Shown here: piece after piece, positions 23,143 through 35,018 of the stretch | Numbering within the stretch: the first letter of the stretch is position 1 | Layout of the letters: the number at the start of each line of letters is the position of its first letter | DNA from: Toxoplasma gondii ME49 | Lineage: Eukaryota; Apicomplexa; Conoidasida; Eucoccidiorida; Sarcocystidae | NCBI RefSeq assembly: GCF_000006565.2 | Contig: NC_031477.1 | Coordinates: 2,388,043 to 2,452,042, forward strand | Direction of reading: 5' to 3' | DNA length: 64,000 bases | The notes under the pieces: model-generated | What the model was told of the DNA's origin: nothing | The model's input: the letters and a program-made list of their open reading frames with translations, nothing else | The model's database searches: none | Position numbers and translations under genes: made by a program

Positions 23143-26084
23143 CTACGAGAGAAGGAAATCTGCAGAACTGGTGCACCTGGAGTCGTTTCCTGAAGGTCTG
23201 GAGTCTTCGGAGCGGGGAAAAGTGGAAACTTCCGTTGTTTTTCCACGAGCTGTGACTGCGTCAATCGTGAGTCTGCAGACATGTTGAGGGGAAGAGGGTA
23301 TGCGGACGGACCCTCGAAACTCCAGCGTCTGCTCCAAAAGCTGCAACTCGCCGCGTGGTGTTCATCTGTAACGAAACCCACGCGAGCTAGACTCTGGTGC
23401 AGAGAGGAAGAAAGAGCCGTCTCTTCCACACTTCTCCGAAAACCGATTCAATCGTTGCTTCACGCCTGCGGTGCAGAGTTGAGGGATTTTCGTCTTTTGG
23501 GTCACTTGAATCTGGTGCGGCGCCGATACAGAAAAGAGCTCAAGTGCTCTTCTGCCCGACGGGAACTCTCCGAATTACTCGACAATACAATGCCTTCAGA
23601 GGTGCAACTGGCACAACGTACATGAGGCGGCACTGACTTCACACACATCCCGTACTCTAAGCCGATGTAAGCTGCCATGTTAGCGGCAGACTGTCCCTTC
23701 CATGGCAAAGCAGACTTCGCACGAAAATGAGTGTTCACTTACGTCTGTAAACGTAGATACATGCATGCGGACTTATACACACACATATACATATAAATAT
23801 GTGGGTGTGAACATCCATGTTTTCAGGCAGCCGTGAGTGCACATTTCACTGTTGGTACTGAAGATTGAGGACAAGGTTGTGCTCTGGACTTCCGTCATTG
23901 AAGTAGGCTGAATAGAGAGCAGACGACCCTACTCGGATGTTGTTTCTCGTTCTGCACCAGATTGTGGTAACTCGGATTCGCAGAGACTAGCCAAAGAGGT
24001 GCTCACTACAGCAGAGTGGATGTGGTGGAGGAACGCGATTCTCGGAAAGCTGCGCCCTTTCCAAGAAGTAGACAAGCGACCGCGTTTCCCCGACAGACAA
24101 AGATGAGTTCGGGGGGACAGCTGCAGTGAGGTCATTTGAATTAAGACGGAACCCCAGCACAAATCCAGTCAAATCGCGAAACGGATTTGTGTCTGTCCAT
24201 CTTTTCCGTGGGTGGAACTCATTCGGTAGATGGAACTGCAAACGGAGGATAGAGGGGGGACGGTGCCAGATTTTTCAACAAGAAGTGGAGCTTCGCGTGT
24301 ATCAGTCACGTGTCGTCAGGGGTGTGATATAGCTGCATTTGTGCCGAGACTTTTTGTCCGCTGCAAATACGAGAGCATTTTCAGCGAGGGCGCAACGCAG
24401 ACGAGTCTCAACGACAAGGCGAAGACCCGATAATCCGTGGAAATAGTCGAGCTTACCGAGAGAGCACCTCTACATCCACTTTGAACCAACATGAAGCAAA
24501 CACTCCCGGGAACAGGCTCTGATAGTGGATCGTCCTTTGAGCGATGGGCATCAACAGTGACTCGCCTATCGCTGGATTTTCACAGATCTACTTAAGAGGA
24601 TTCAGTTGGATGTGGAGACGTATTCATGTGGGAGCTTCACGCAACGTAGCTGTTTGTTCGTTTTAGGCTTTCCGAAGAGGTGCTACTTTTTACTGTGACC
24701 ATCTCAGAAAAAAGTCGTACGATATCCCAGTAGCAAGTGATACAAGGGATAACAGCAACCGGCTTACTACGTCTATACCGTCACCGATGTGGAATATCCT
24801 CGGCGTTGGAGAATTCGACAGTATCTGCAGAAGGCAGTCGCTCTGCAGGGAATTTCTACAGCACAGAAGACCCTGCATACTCACCTTTGTCATCATCTCC
24901 GGATTTTTTATTCATCCATTTCAGTCTGCGTGAACGTCTTTTGTGGAAAGGAACTGCGAAAACCATCTTCGGTGAACACATTCCCGAGAAAATCGCAGAC
25001 TCAATGCGGTGACCTGGGTTAGAAACAGTGCTCGTTACTAGACGGGTGCCACTGAAGAGAGTCTGTCGTACATGCCGCACACGAAAAGAAAGAAAAGACG
25101 TAGCGGAGAAGACAATCTTCATCTGACGGTGTTTCCAGTCGTAAACTTCCACGAAAGTAGACGCCGCGGCGTTTATCTTTTCCGTGAGAAACTGTGTGCG
25201 TCCGGCTTCCCTTTCATCGCGTGCATGCCGAACTCCAGAGCAGTGCACAGAGTTGACTGACCGCCTTCTCAGGAAAGGACCGGGGATATTCAGGAGATGG
25301 AGAGGTCCATACTTGCGTCTTCTCCTTTTTCGTTTTCCCTCGTTTCTGATCTCAGAAAAGAAGGAAGTTCCGACACGACGGAGATCCGGTGTCGGCAGGT
25401 ACCCTCCGGGCATGCACATCTTCTGCGCATGCGACTCTGGGATGGTGTCTCCTCAAAACCGAGGCTTCCCTGTCAGGCACTGAACCACGAAAGTGAAGTT
25501 TCTCGTGCCTTTCGAGCCTAATTTCAGAAGACAAGAAGTGAAGTAAAAGTCCCTGGAGGCTTATTCTTCTGCGATCTGCGGACCACACCAGCTCGTGGCG
25601 TCCGCACCCTCTCGCGCTTTTTCGTCTAACGCTTCTATCCGAAAATCGGCGTGGAAAAACTGTCGACCCTGTCTGTGCAGTTTGCTCATCACTTGTTTCG
25701 ACTCCGCGTATCTGCAACGGAACGAATTTTACGAACTGTTCGCCTCTCTGTTGCGTTGTGTGCCGATACGACTTCCTGCATCTAGGCGTGAAGGCTCGTT
25801 TTGAGTTGTGCAATTCTGGAACTCGAATCGTCTGCACAGACGCAGGATCACGTATGGAGTTTATCACAGTTCATCTCTATCTGTGATCTCTCTGTTCTGA
25901 ATGTGGGCTCGATTTCCTCTTTGAAGCCGTCCTTTTCCTCAGCGTTTGTGTGCGCGCGCGCGGCCGCAGTTGATTTACAGCGCTCCAGCTGCCTCACATC
26001 TTCCCTTCCGCACCGATGGATTCTTGAGAGTTTTCCGTCTGCATTTGTCACTTTTCTCGGATCTCGACGCACGCGTTCACGAGC
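23143..26084. other. Long divergent spacer; no confident gene
   Basis: The 2.9 kb between the small minus-strand gene and the giant plus-strand gene. Minus-strand frames at 24856-25419 and 25352-25867 overlap each other in different frames and show no motif or coherent splice sites. The 3' portion probably holds the promoter and 5' UTR of the gene starting at 26085. Confidence 0.45.
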
Positions 26085-29000
26085 ATGGTGGCCGATGGTA
26101 TTCTTCCACGCGCGAACTCCCGGAGTCGCGCTCCCTCAGAAACCCAATCGGCGGTTGCGCATGCGCCGCCTCCGCAGCCTTCCCTCGGGTGTACGTACAA
26201 CACCCCGTTTTCTCCGGAATGGTGTCTGCGTCGAGGCGTCGCGCCGCTTCCGTCGGGAGAGCGTTCCGGCCCTCCAGACACAGTTATGTTCAAGCTTCTT
26301 CCGCCTCCGAGGACCAGTGTGGAGTCTACGCAGAAGGCGCGCAGTCAAAGAACGGGAGGACAAAAACGGCGTCCTCTTTCGCGGGACTCGCCCTGCAATC
26401 GACTCTTCCCCTTCATGTTTCGGGACCTGCACTCTCACGAAGAGCGTCAGGAGATCCTCCAGCGCCTCACGCAGAACGCGCGGAGGGAGGAAACAGACGC
26501 TGTGAAAATGTGCGCCTTGTCGCTTGCCAGCGCAGGCGGATCCGGGGCGGCCGACCGAGACAGAAATGGCGAGGCTCCGGGAACCTCCACTGGAGAAGGC
26601 GACGCGGCGGAGGAAGCAACGAAGCGCATAAAAACAACGGCGTTAGTCCCGCGGGCAGGTGCGGAAACTAACGCGCCGGCCACAAGCGGTCAGCGACCAG
26701 AGGCGGCAACACAAGAGGTCGCGTACAACGTCCGTCAAGGGTCGTCTGCGGCCTCTGCATGCAAGGAAGAAGACTCGGAGGCTGGCGCGGACGATGAGGC
26801 GAGGCGCAGTGAGGCAGGTGGAGGCACCCAGAACGGAGCGAGCTGTAGAGACACCGGAAGAAAGAAGTTCGTGGCGCCCGCCGCGATGAGTGCGTCCTCT
26901 TCGTCTTCAAGTGCATGCAACGGACCGTCATCTCCGGGGGTTCTCTACTCCTTCGGCTTCCAGTGTTTCGCTGTGAACAAAGCAGGCGACACGCTCGCAG
27001 CGGGGTGTACAGACACCGTCCACTTGTACCACATGGCCACGAAGACCCTCCACGTCTCTCTCCAGCTGCCCTCTCCCCCCTCGCATGCGTGCGTCTGCTC
27101 TGAGGCTGCATGCGCTGCGCCTGAGCTCCGTTGTGGGAGTCCGGAAAGCTCTCGCTCTCCCTCGCTGCTCGCAATCCGGTCTCTCCAGTTCTTCGACGAA
27201 GACCGCCTGCTTCTGGCCCTCACGGAATGCGGTCACCTCTACGTCTATTTCCTCCAACACGAGCCAGAGCCTGCGCTCCTTGCGTACGTCAATCTGCGCG
27301 AGGTGTACGAACACGCCGCGGGCCGCCTTCACTTTCTCTCCGGAGAAGCGCGAGAGACGGAAGACCAAGTCGCCGCCTGTTCTGGCGCGGTGAACAAGGT
27401 GGAGACAACCGGTGAAGAGCCGTCGAGGCCTGTCGGATCTAAGGCTGCTTCCGAGGAGACCACAGAGCCTGGCAACCTCGTTTCCTCGGTCGGAGTCACC
27501 GCTGTGGAACCCCTCGAAGTTCGCTATCCCCCTGCAATCCTAACCGCTTCTCACCGCAGCACAGATGCCTGGCGACTCTCTTGTGCGGCAGCAGCAGTGG
27601 CCGCTCTCTGCAGCGAAGGCTCGCCGCGAACCGCAGAATCCCGTCCAGACGCGGGGACAGAATCGCCTGATGTCGCTGCATGCGGTCCTCTCCCTGTCGC
27701 GGTACCCGACGGGATGCGCGCGATTCCTACCTCTTCTGGACACCTCGTCTTGCTGGTTTCCTACACCCCAGAAAAGGACGTAGGCGCCGATGGTGCAGAC
27801 GTCCTCACGAGGAAACGCAACTGTCTCCGGGCGTACACTGCCCCCCTCGTCCTCCACTTTGAACTCCGCCCAAGTCTCCTGCTTCTTCGCAGCCTCGACA
27901 TCCAGCGCTGCAGGCGCAAGAGACTTCTCGCCTCTCCAGAGACGACTCCACCGTCTCCTCAGTGCACGCAACTGCCTTGTGCATCTGCTTCTTCTGTTTC
28001 GTCTGCTTCTTCTGTTTCTTCTGCTTCTTCTGCTTCTCCGGTCGTGCCATTGGCCGGTGAGAACAGTCTGGCTCGGAAGCTTCTCGCGGGGCTTCCGCTG
28101 CGGCTGTTGCCTTCGCCTTTTCCCTGCTGTCGGGCGAAGATCGTGTGGAACTCGACATTCACCCTTTTGGACGACTCACGCACTGGCCGCTCTCAGGCGG
28201 CGGGAAAGACCACCGGAGAGGGCGCGCCTCTCGGCCTCGTCAGCAGCCGACTGGAGTGCAGATTTCCGTTCTGTCTCTTTCGCGTCGTTGTGCCTCCCGA
28301 AGGTTCTTCAGAGGCACAAGATGAAGCTGAGAAGCCCCCGTCCATCCAAAGCGCTCATCAGAGCTCTGGATTGCCTTCTTCTCTGCCTGACACTGCGTTG
28401 TCTCGCACTCTTGTTCCCCGGGCTTGTGTGTCTGACAGGTTAGTTTCGAGCACGAGTGAGAGCGCAGCGGGGACTGAGACAGAGACGAAGCCGCCTGGGG
28501 GCATCTCGGCGGTCGCCGCCTCCTCAGCGAGTGTGGAGGCTCTGGAGACAGGTCTCTCGTCTGTGAACGCGGCGACCGAGAGAGGCGACGCGACCCACGA
28601 CCTGGCAGCTGCGGGCGACGTGGAGGTGGAGATGGAAGAGGCGACGGCAGCGAACGAGTTGAGAAAGAACATCGAAACTGCGAGGGCGGCCTCCAGTGTA
28701 CAGACACCCGTGCAGACTGGCCCCCAGAAGGCTCCCGGTCCAGTCGGCCGGTTGATTGCCCTGGTGGCGGTCTGCTGTCCCGATGGCACGCTCGTTTTGG
28801 TGGACTGGCGACAAAGGCGAGAGCAGGTTTTCGCTCTGAGGCGCGGGACTGCAAAGCCTCTGGAGGCGGGCAAGACCCCGGGTGCGCGGATCATCTGGGG
28901 CGCAACTGTGGTGGGGATGTCGGCGGCGTCAGCGCGAGAAGTCTCCGTTCGAGACGACGGCGAAGTGCTCCTGCTGCGCTGTCCAGATCGCCTCGTGGTC

Positions 29001-31971
29001 GCGAGGCTGGTTTTCCCTTGGTCCTGCTCGTCTAGGGAGAGACAGACGCTGCTCAGAGTCCACAGAGACCAACAGAGAGAACAGAAGCAACAGTTTGCGC
29101 TGCATCTTCAGAAGCAGCTCCTGCTCCTCCAGCAAAGGGGCGAGGCCCGGTGTGCACGCGGCCGCGGCAGAGGCCGAGGCAGAGGCTGCCTGGCGTTTCG
29201 CTCTCGCTGGCTCAAGAAGCGCGGCGAGGACGAGGAGCAGCTGCCGGACTCGGACAGCGAAGCAGAGACGGAGAACAAGAAACCGGAGGGGAACGACCTC
29301 GACGGCGAGCCGCCCAACGCCAGGGAAGGCGGGGAGGAAGCAGAAAAAAGGACCGGGGTGGAGGCGGAGGGAGAGCAGAAGGAAGAGAAGAAGGAGCGGA
29401 TGAAGGAGGGAGGGACGCGTTCAAAGGGCGACGGCGGCGACATGCAGGATGTGTCTGACTTGGAGAGAACGGGCGATCGAGAGGCGAAGGAAATGACAGG
29501 AACGAGAGACGAGCAGATGTCGGAGGCAGGTGACAAAGGGGTTGAAGACGTGCATGCGATTGTGTCCGGGGTCGAGCACTCAGAAATAAAAGACGAAGAG
29601 AAAGAAGAGGACGTCCAGAAGGAGACGCTTGCTGTCCAAGGATCTGCAGAACGCGAGCACCCTTTTTCTGGGGAGACGCGCACTGAGGGCGCGAGTGGGC
29701 GCCCAATAGAGAACGGGGCGACGAGCGGTCTGGCAGGACCCTCGGAGACTCCCGTTTCCGCGGAGAGCTGTGGAAGGAAGGCCTGTCTCTCCTCGGACGG
29801 AAGCGACTCTGAGAGTGCCGACGACGACGCCGAGGATGACGCCGGCACACTGATCATCATCCAGTTCATTCACATGGACTGCGTGCAGAAAGAGTCGTAT
29901 ACGGCGCTGAGTCCAGCGAGCGGCGCCAGCGTCCACAAGGGCCTCGCTGCAGCGGCAGTCGACCGCAACGGCCTCGCGGCTCTCTACTTCCTAGATCTCT
30001 CGGCCGTCGTCGCAGTCGAAGCCAAGGTCCTCGTCCTCGAAGCCGCGAAACTCTCTCCCTTCAAACAGATCCAGTGGGTCCCCGACGTCTCCTCCACGCA
30101 ACTCGCCGGCTTGGCTGCGATGGAGGCGGCGCCGCAGGCAGCCACCTCTCCAGGAGTCGGAGACACGCCTCCCACGGAGACGCTCGAAGGCCCGTGCGGA
30201 GCAAAGGAGACACTTGGAGACACCGTGTCTCCAGGTGTGGGGCGACTGAGTGCGGCGAGCGCATGCAGTCGGTGGTGGGCGGATCGCGGGAGCGGGGCAC
30301 GAGGCCCTGGGGGGGCTCAGGGGAGGAGCTGGGGGTCTCTTTCGGGAGGGCGGCCTGCTGGGAACTTCAGTTGCTTGGTGGCTTTGGAGAAGAAGTGGGG
30401 GACGTTGCTTTTTTTCTATCCGAGACGAACCAAGGTCTGGTGGCTGCTGCTTCCCGACTTCGAGCGCCTGGACGGAAATCGCGAAGAAGTCGAGGCCGAA
30501 GACGAATTCGAGAAGGACAGCAGCAAACTGGCTCCGTGGCTCCGCAAGGGGGCTGTGCAGGGCGACGACGGTGGCCCCGAGTGGCAGCTACAAACGCTGG
30601 AAAAAAGAGAGAGAAAGACAGACAGTCGAGAGACACTTCTGACCCGCGATGCCGCTGACCAAAACGCGGCGTCGGAGAAGGTAGGCGAGTTTCGGAGTGT
30701 CGAGACACCCTGTTTAAATAGGGCTCGAAAGATGTACCCGGCCGATAGATTCGATGTTCTCTTATGTGTCAACGCTGGAAGTCCGAAAGCAACTCGGTTG
30801 TCGGTTCTTCACTGTGAAACGATCCGGTTCTGTTGTGTACGACCATAGATTCTAGACGGTATCGAAACCCCCGCGTACTTGTTCTAGGCAGCTCTCTCCC
30901 GGTTTTCACACCTGTCGATTTGAAATCGAAGCGAGACAAGGTCGTGTCTCGGATCTCGAATGTGCGTCGAGTCATGAATGCTCTTGTGAACATGTTGTCT
31001 TGAATCGCGTCCGCTCCCTCGTTTTTTCTCTGCAGGTCTCTACGGTCGTCTCCCTGGCGCCTCCGCCTGCGTCATCCTCGTTTCTCCCTCTGCGCGTGGG
31101 ATGCAATCCGAGCCTTCTTCTTCCGTCGCCGGCGTACCCATTTTACTCGCCGCTATTCAGCGTCCGGAGCAGGCGGTCGTCTCTTGCAAACGTCTTGCCT
31201 GGCAGTCTTGGAAGACCTGATCAGACACCTGGGCGACTTCTCGCGGGGGCCGAGGCCTCTGAGGCTGCGGTACATGAGGCGCTGTCTCGCGCGCTGCACG
31301 CGCTTCGCGTTCAAGGGAGTTCCAGGCTTCACGACGACTCCGTCTTGCCTGCTGGTTCTTGTCAGGTGCGAGAAGGAAAAGAGCAAGAACTTGACATCGC
31401 GGAGAGAGCTCTCCGTTTGGCGGCTGCTGCCGAGACAGCACTTGACAACGTGTTAATGTCGATATTAAAGCTGTCGCCGACTTGCGAAGATGACTCGAGC
31501 TTACTGGGACACCACCCCCTGGCGCGGGAGCTGCTGGAGAGCTTGAACTGTATGCATTCTTTCGGCGAGTCTTCCGCGAGGTCCAACGCGGTCGCTTCGG
31601 AGACAGGCCGCGCCGGCGGCCTTGGCACAACCGCGAGCGAGTGTGGGCGGTTTTTCTCTCGAGACAAACAGGGCGGAGAAACGGCCGAGATCGACGCCGT
31701 GGGGACGCGCTGCGAGTGGCTGACCGACAGTGTCTCTTTGCTGGAAAAGCAGAGACGGTTGGCCGACCAGCGCAGAAGGGGGGAAGCGCCCGAGAGTGAA
31801 CTGTCTGAGAAGCGTGGACGTTGCTTGGCAGAACCACGTGGAGTCGACCTTCCGGCAATTTACAGAGAGAGAATGCGCAGAAGCAGAGAAGTTTTTTGCG
31901 CCATGGCAAACGCGCGCGACTGCATCTGGAAAACGTATGCAGCAGCTGAAGAGTCCAAGCAGAATCCCTAA
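26085..31971 (+). CDS. Giant propeller-plus-helical protein, about 1,843 residues, function unknown
   Basis: Two phase-0 exons: 26085-30680 (1,532 codons, ending at a GTAGGC donor) and 31036-31971 (after TTTTTTCTCTGCAG), for 1,843 residues. Blocks resembling WD40 or other propeller blades occur at residues about 284-320 (FGFQCFAVNKAGDTLAAG), 365-400 (LQFFDEDRLLLALTECGHLY), 889-915 (LIALVAVCCPDGTLVLVDW) and 1254-1300 (TLIIIQFIHMDCVQKE). Large Ala/Ser/Glu-rich inserts separate them, including an acidic Glu/Lys stretch at about 1045-1248. The second exon is predicted to be helical (EALSRALHALRVQ, ELDIAERALRLAAAAETALD). This order, propeller then helices, is seen in nucleoporins of the Nup88/Nup82 type and in APC4. 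Neither could be confirmed, and no family is claimed. The C-terminal frame has competing open frames near 31730-31970, so the true 3' end could differ. The start Met is the first of several possible. Confidence 0.6.
27984..28040. repeat. TCT/GCT triplet repeat inside the giant propeller gene
   Basis: A tandem array of TCTGCTTC and TCTGTTTC units encoding a Ser/Val/Ala run. It is in frame, so length changes in multiples of three would be tolerated. Confidence 0.75.
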
Positions 31972-34900
31972 TTCAGGTTTCCAAAACGAAATCCGAAGAA
32001 AACGATTGTTCAAAGCGACCTGTCAAATACTTCGGCCCCTCTCTGCCTTGGTACAATCACATATGCATGCATGCTTGTGCGTATGTGTGTGCATGTATAC
32101 GTGTAGGTGGATATGTATGCGCAAGTCCACATACACATGCAGATGCTTAAGTACGTCCTGTGAGACAGTGGGAAAAGTAAAGCTCGCGGGCTGTTGGGTT
32201 GCATTTGCTGAGGGATTTTTCGTGGGAAGGTGGTGACAGGGTTGGCGATGGTTTGGAGAGGAGACTGCTTCAGGGACGGTGAAGAGCAAGTGGGTACGAA
32301 TTGTTTTCTTGTCACGTTTCTTCGTTTTCCGCGTGTTCGCTGAAAAGCGACGCTTCGAGAGATTCAGAGACTCGCAAGAAATTCATTTGAGGACGCGAAG
32401 GCTGGCGGGCCGTGCTGGTGTGGTCGCCGGCGACTCTTCGGAGGACACGGAAAATTCGACAAAAGCAGCATCGAAAAGCGACGAGAGTGGATCTGGAGCG
32501 GCAGACAATAACAGGGCTGCCGACAATAATAGGACTTGACTGTGTGCCAGTGAGGATAGACTACTACCAAATCCATAATCGTTAGGTCTTTCGCACAGAC
32601 TAACGCTAGGAAGGAGATTAGCAATGTGTGGGTATCATGATGTGTGTATAGCTAGTATGAAAATGGTGGCTGTTCGAATTTGCGCTGAATTCGGAATACA
32701 CCCACGCCTGATGCATTTGACATGGCCATGAAAAGCATGTTTTGTCACCTTTTCGCCTCGCTTTTCTGTCTCGTCACGTTTAAAAAGCAAAGTAGTTCGT
32801 CTGTACTTGCAGTGTCTCTTCTATCACCCCCGCCTCAGGACCCGCAGAGGAAAGCTAAAGAGGACATTGTTTCACAGGTCACATATCCACCAAAGAGCCA
32901 TTCCAGCTTGTCCAAAGTGACACAGACCGCAGGTAACGGCAGGGGCAAAGTCCCGCATCTAAATATAAGGTCTACAAACGCACGCAGTGATGCAGCTCAC
33001 AAGAGACAGGGGTGCCTATCCAGGGAGGCAGTATGAGCGAGTGGTACGTTGGATTTCGGTTTCTTGTTGCCCATGGTGAGGCGCTGCACTGGTACGACGC
33101 TCTGTGCTAGAGAAAGGGTGTTCTTTTGTCTTACTGCGGCCACACAAAGAAATAGATAATCTTATAGCTGTGGATGTGCGTCGCGCAGAAAAGGCAGAGA
33201 TGTGTGAGACATCCAGTCACCGGAACGCTCCGCCTTAAATGCGGTTGGGCACCTCCACCGTTGCCACCAAGAAGACAGGCTGCCAACAGAGAGTCGCTTC
33301 TTCATGAACAGAAAGTTCGCATCAGCATGAAGTTCATATCATAACGGTTACGAATCAACCTATCTTTCCTAGTTACGCGTGTGTCACACAGGTCGCTGAT
33401 GCGCACGTGAAAAAGAATCTTCAGTCAGGCCGGCCACTACATCTTCGACGCGGCGATACCAGACACACTCTGAAGACGTGAACCTGGAAAACAAAGTATC
33501 TCGCCGCTTACGAAAAAGTGGAAACGGAGCATTGCTGTGTTCGGACGTGCGCCTGCGCTGTTCTGACGACTTTCAACGCAGCCCCAGAAACAGCCAGGTT
33601 TTGCTTCAGAGGAAATCCTACATTTCATTGGAGGACGACAGTTAATCGAGGAGTTGCAGAGGATCTAGATGTAGGGTTCTCAAACGGATCTTTTTCTGTT
33701 GGCGTGTGAAGGCAATTTAAGAGCTTTCTCTGGGTAGGACGGAAGGACGCAGCAGCTGGAGGCGACACCCCCGCCCAGAACAACGCAGTCTCGGGCAGTT
33801 GAGTCGCGCCGCGGAGAAGCTGGCCAAGTCACTCCAACTGCACAGCCAGGTTTTCGTTGGATTTTCCGACATTCATCACATTTTCAGGACTGTTACATTG
33901 CTTGGCTCTTGCCCGATTGCGAGCTAGGGAACTGTGTCCGCGAAACGACGTTTTTCCCGACCTTCCTCGGTACCATCGTCCATCCCTTTTTCGTCGGTTC
34001 CTACCCTCGAACCTCCCCCCCCCCCTCCCCCGCCTCTTTGACGGCGAAAACAGGAACGCTACGATTGATCGATACCTCAAGTTTTCGACGCATACTTTTA
34101 GAGTTTCCAATCTTGTCTTATGAATGGAGAGGAACGTGAGGGAAACCTAGCTATTTGTCCTCAGCCCGGCTTGTCACGGTGCCCGCCCTGGGAAGACACC
34201 CCTGCCTTGAACTTAATCAAGCCCAAGCAGCTGGGTAAATTCTGGTTTTTTATTCGTAGCGGGGTCCGCATTCGTCTCGGTTGTTTTCAAGGAGGACGCT
34301 ACCGGTGGCGGGAGCTGCTGCCTTTCCAAGCTCCGTATTTAACCGTGGGTGCTTGCAAGCTGCTGAGCAGGCATCTGGGTGTTGCGCGAGCAAGAAGTGA
34401 CCCTGTTTCACTGCACGTGTCTCTTGTCTGGAGGTCTTTTTTCCTCCATGTCGCGGTTTCTGAAACTTTAGGTATTAGCGTGGATGGCTACCGAGGCGTA
34501 GTTCGCGGAAATCTCTCTGCCGTGTCGGCAGCGCTAAGAGCTAAAGGCAGATGCGTTGTGGAGAGTGCTTCGTTCTCCGTCGTCTGAAGGCTGCACAGAA
34601 GCCTCATTATTTCCTCTCCAACTTTTCTGTTAATCTCCTTGTCATTGCTTTTTCCGTCTGGCGTTTGTTGGCGAATCTCCAGGGTGTCCGTGTGCAGGTA
34701 GCGTTTCCCCGAAAATGGATCGAGGGAAGCGTCTGTCTCTGGATGTGCCAGTCCCGTTTCTTTTTACTTCGGCTTCCTCGTTTACGGTCTAGGGTGAGAA
34801 GAGCGTCCTTGCTCTTTCAACCCGCATTTCCAAGCTCGTCCAGGACGCCGCATCGCGGGTGAGCTGCCGTAAGGAAGCCTCCCGCGTGCTTACTCTTGGC

Positions 34901-35018
34901 TTTTCGCGCTGGAATTTCTCGCCGAAGTCTGTCTGCCTCGAGTCTTTTGTTTCCCTCGCCGTTCTTGCATTTATGTTGCGCACTTCCTCGGCCGTTCGTC
35001 CTTTTCCGATCGAAGGGA
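31972..35018. other. Spacer before the ARF-like gene; no gene seen
   Basis: Contains short motif-free frames and a C-rich tract near 34012-34031. Frames at 34120-34587 and 34551-34862 may be 5' UTR of the ARF-like gene. Nothing in 32000-33800 could be supported as a gene. Confidence 0.5.
34012..34031. repeat. Poly-C/CCT tract
   Basis: A nearly pure C tract that inflates a Gly/Arg-rich open frame on the opposite strand. It is a good candidate for slippage and for sequencing error. Confidence 0.8.

Noticed and set aside
24856..25867. Two minus-strand frames of 171-187 codons
   Set aside because: They overlap in different frames, have no motif and no coherent splice sites or start context.
27790..28443. 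217-codon plus-strand frame rich in Leu
   Set aside because: Out-of-frame shadow within the giant propeller gene, produced by its TCT/GCT repeat.
33829..34110. Gly/Arg-rich minus-strand frame resembling an RGG protein
   Set aside because: The Gly/Arg text comes from a C tract on the plus strand near 34012-34031, and no supporting exon exists.
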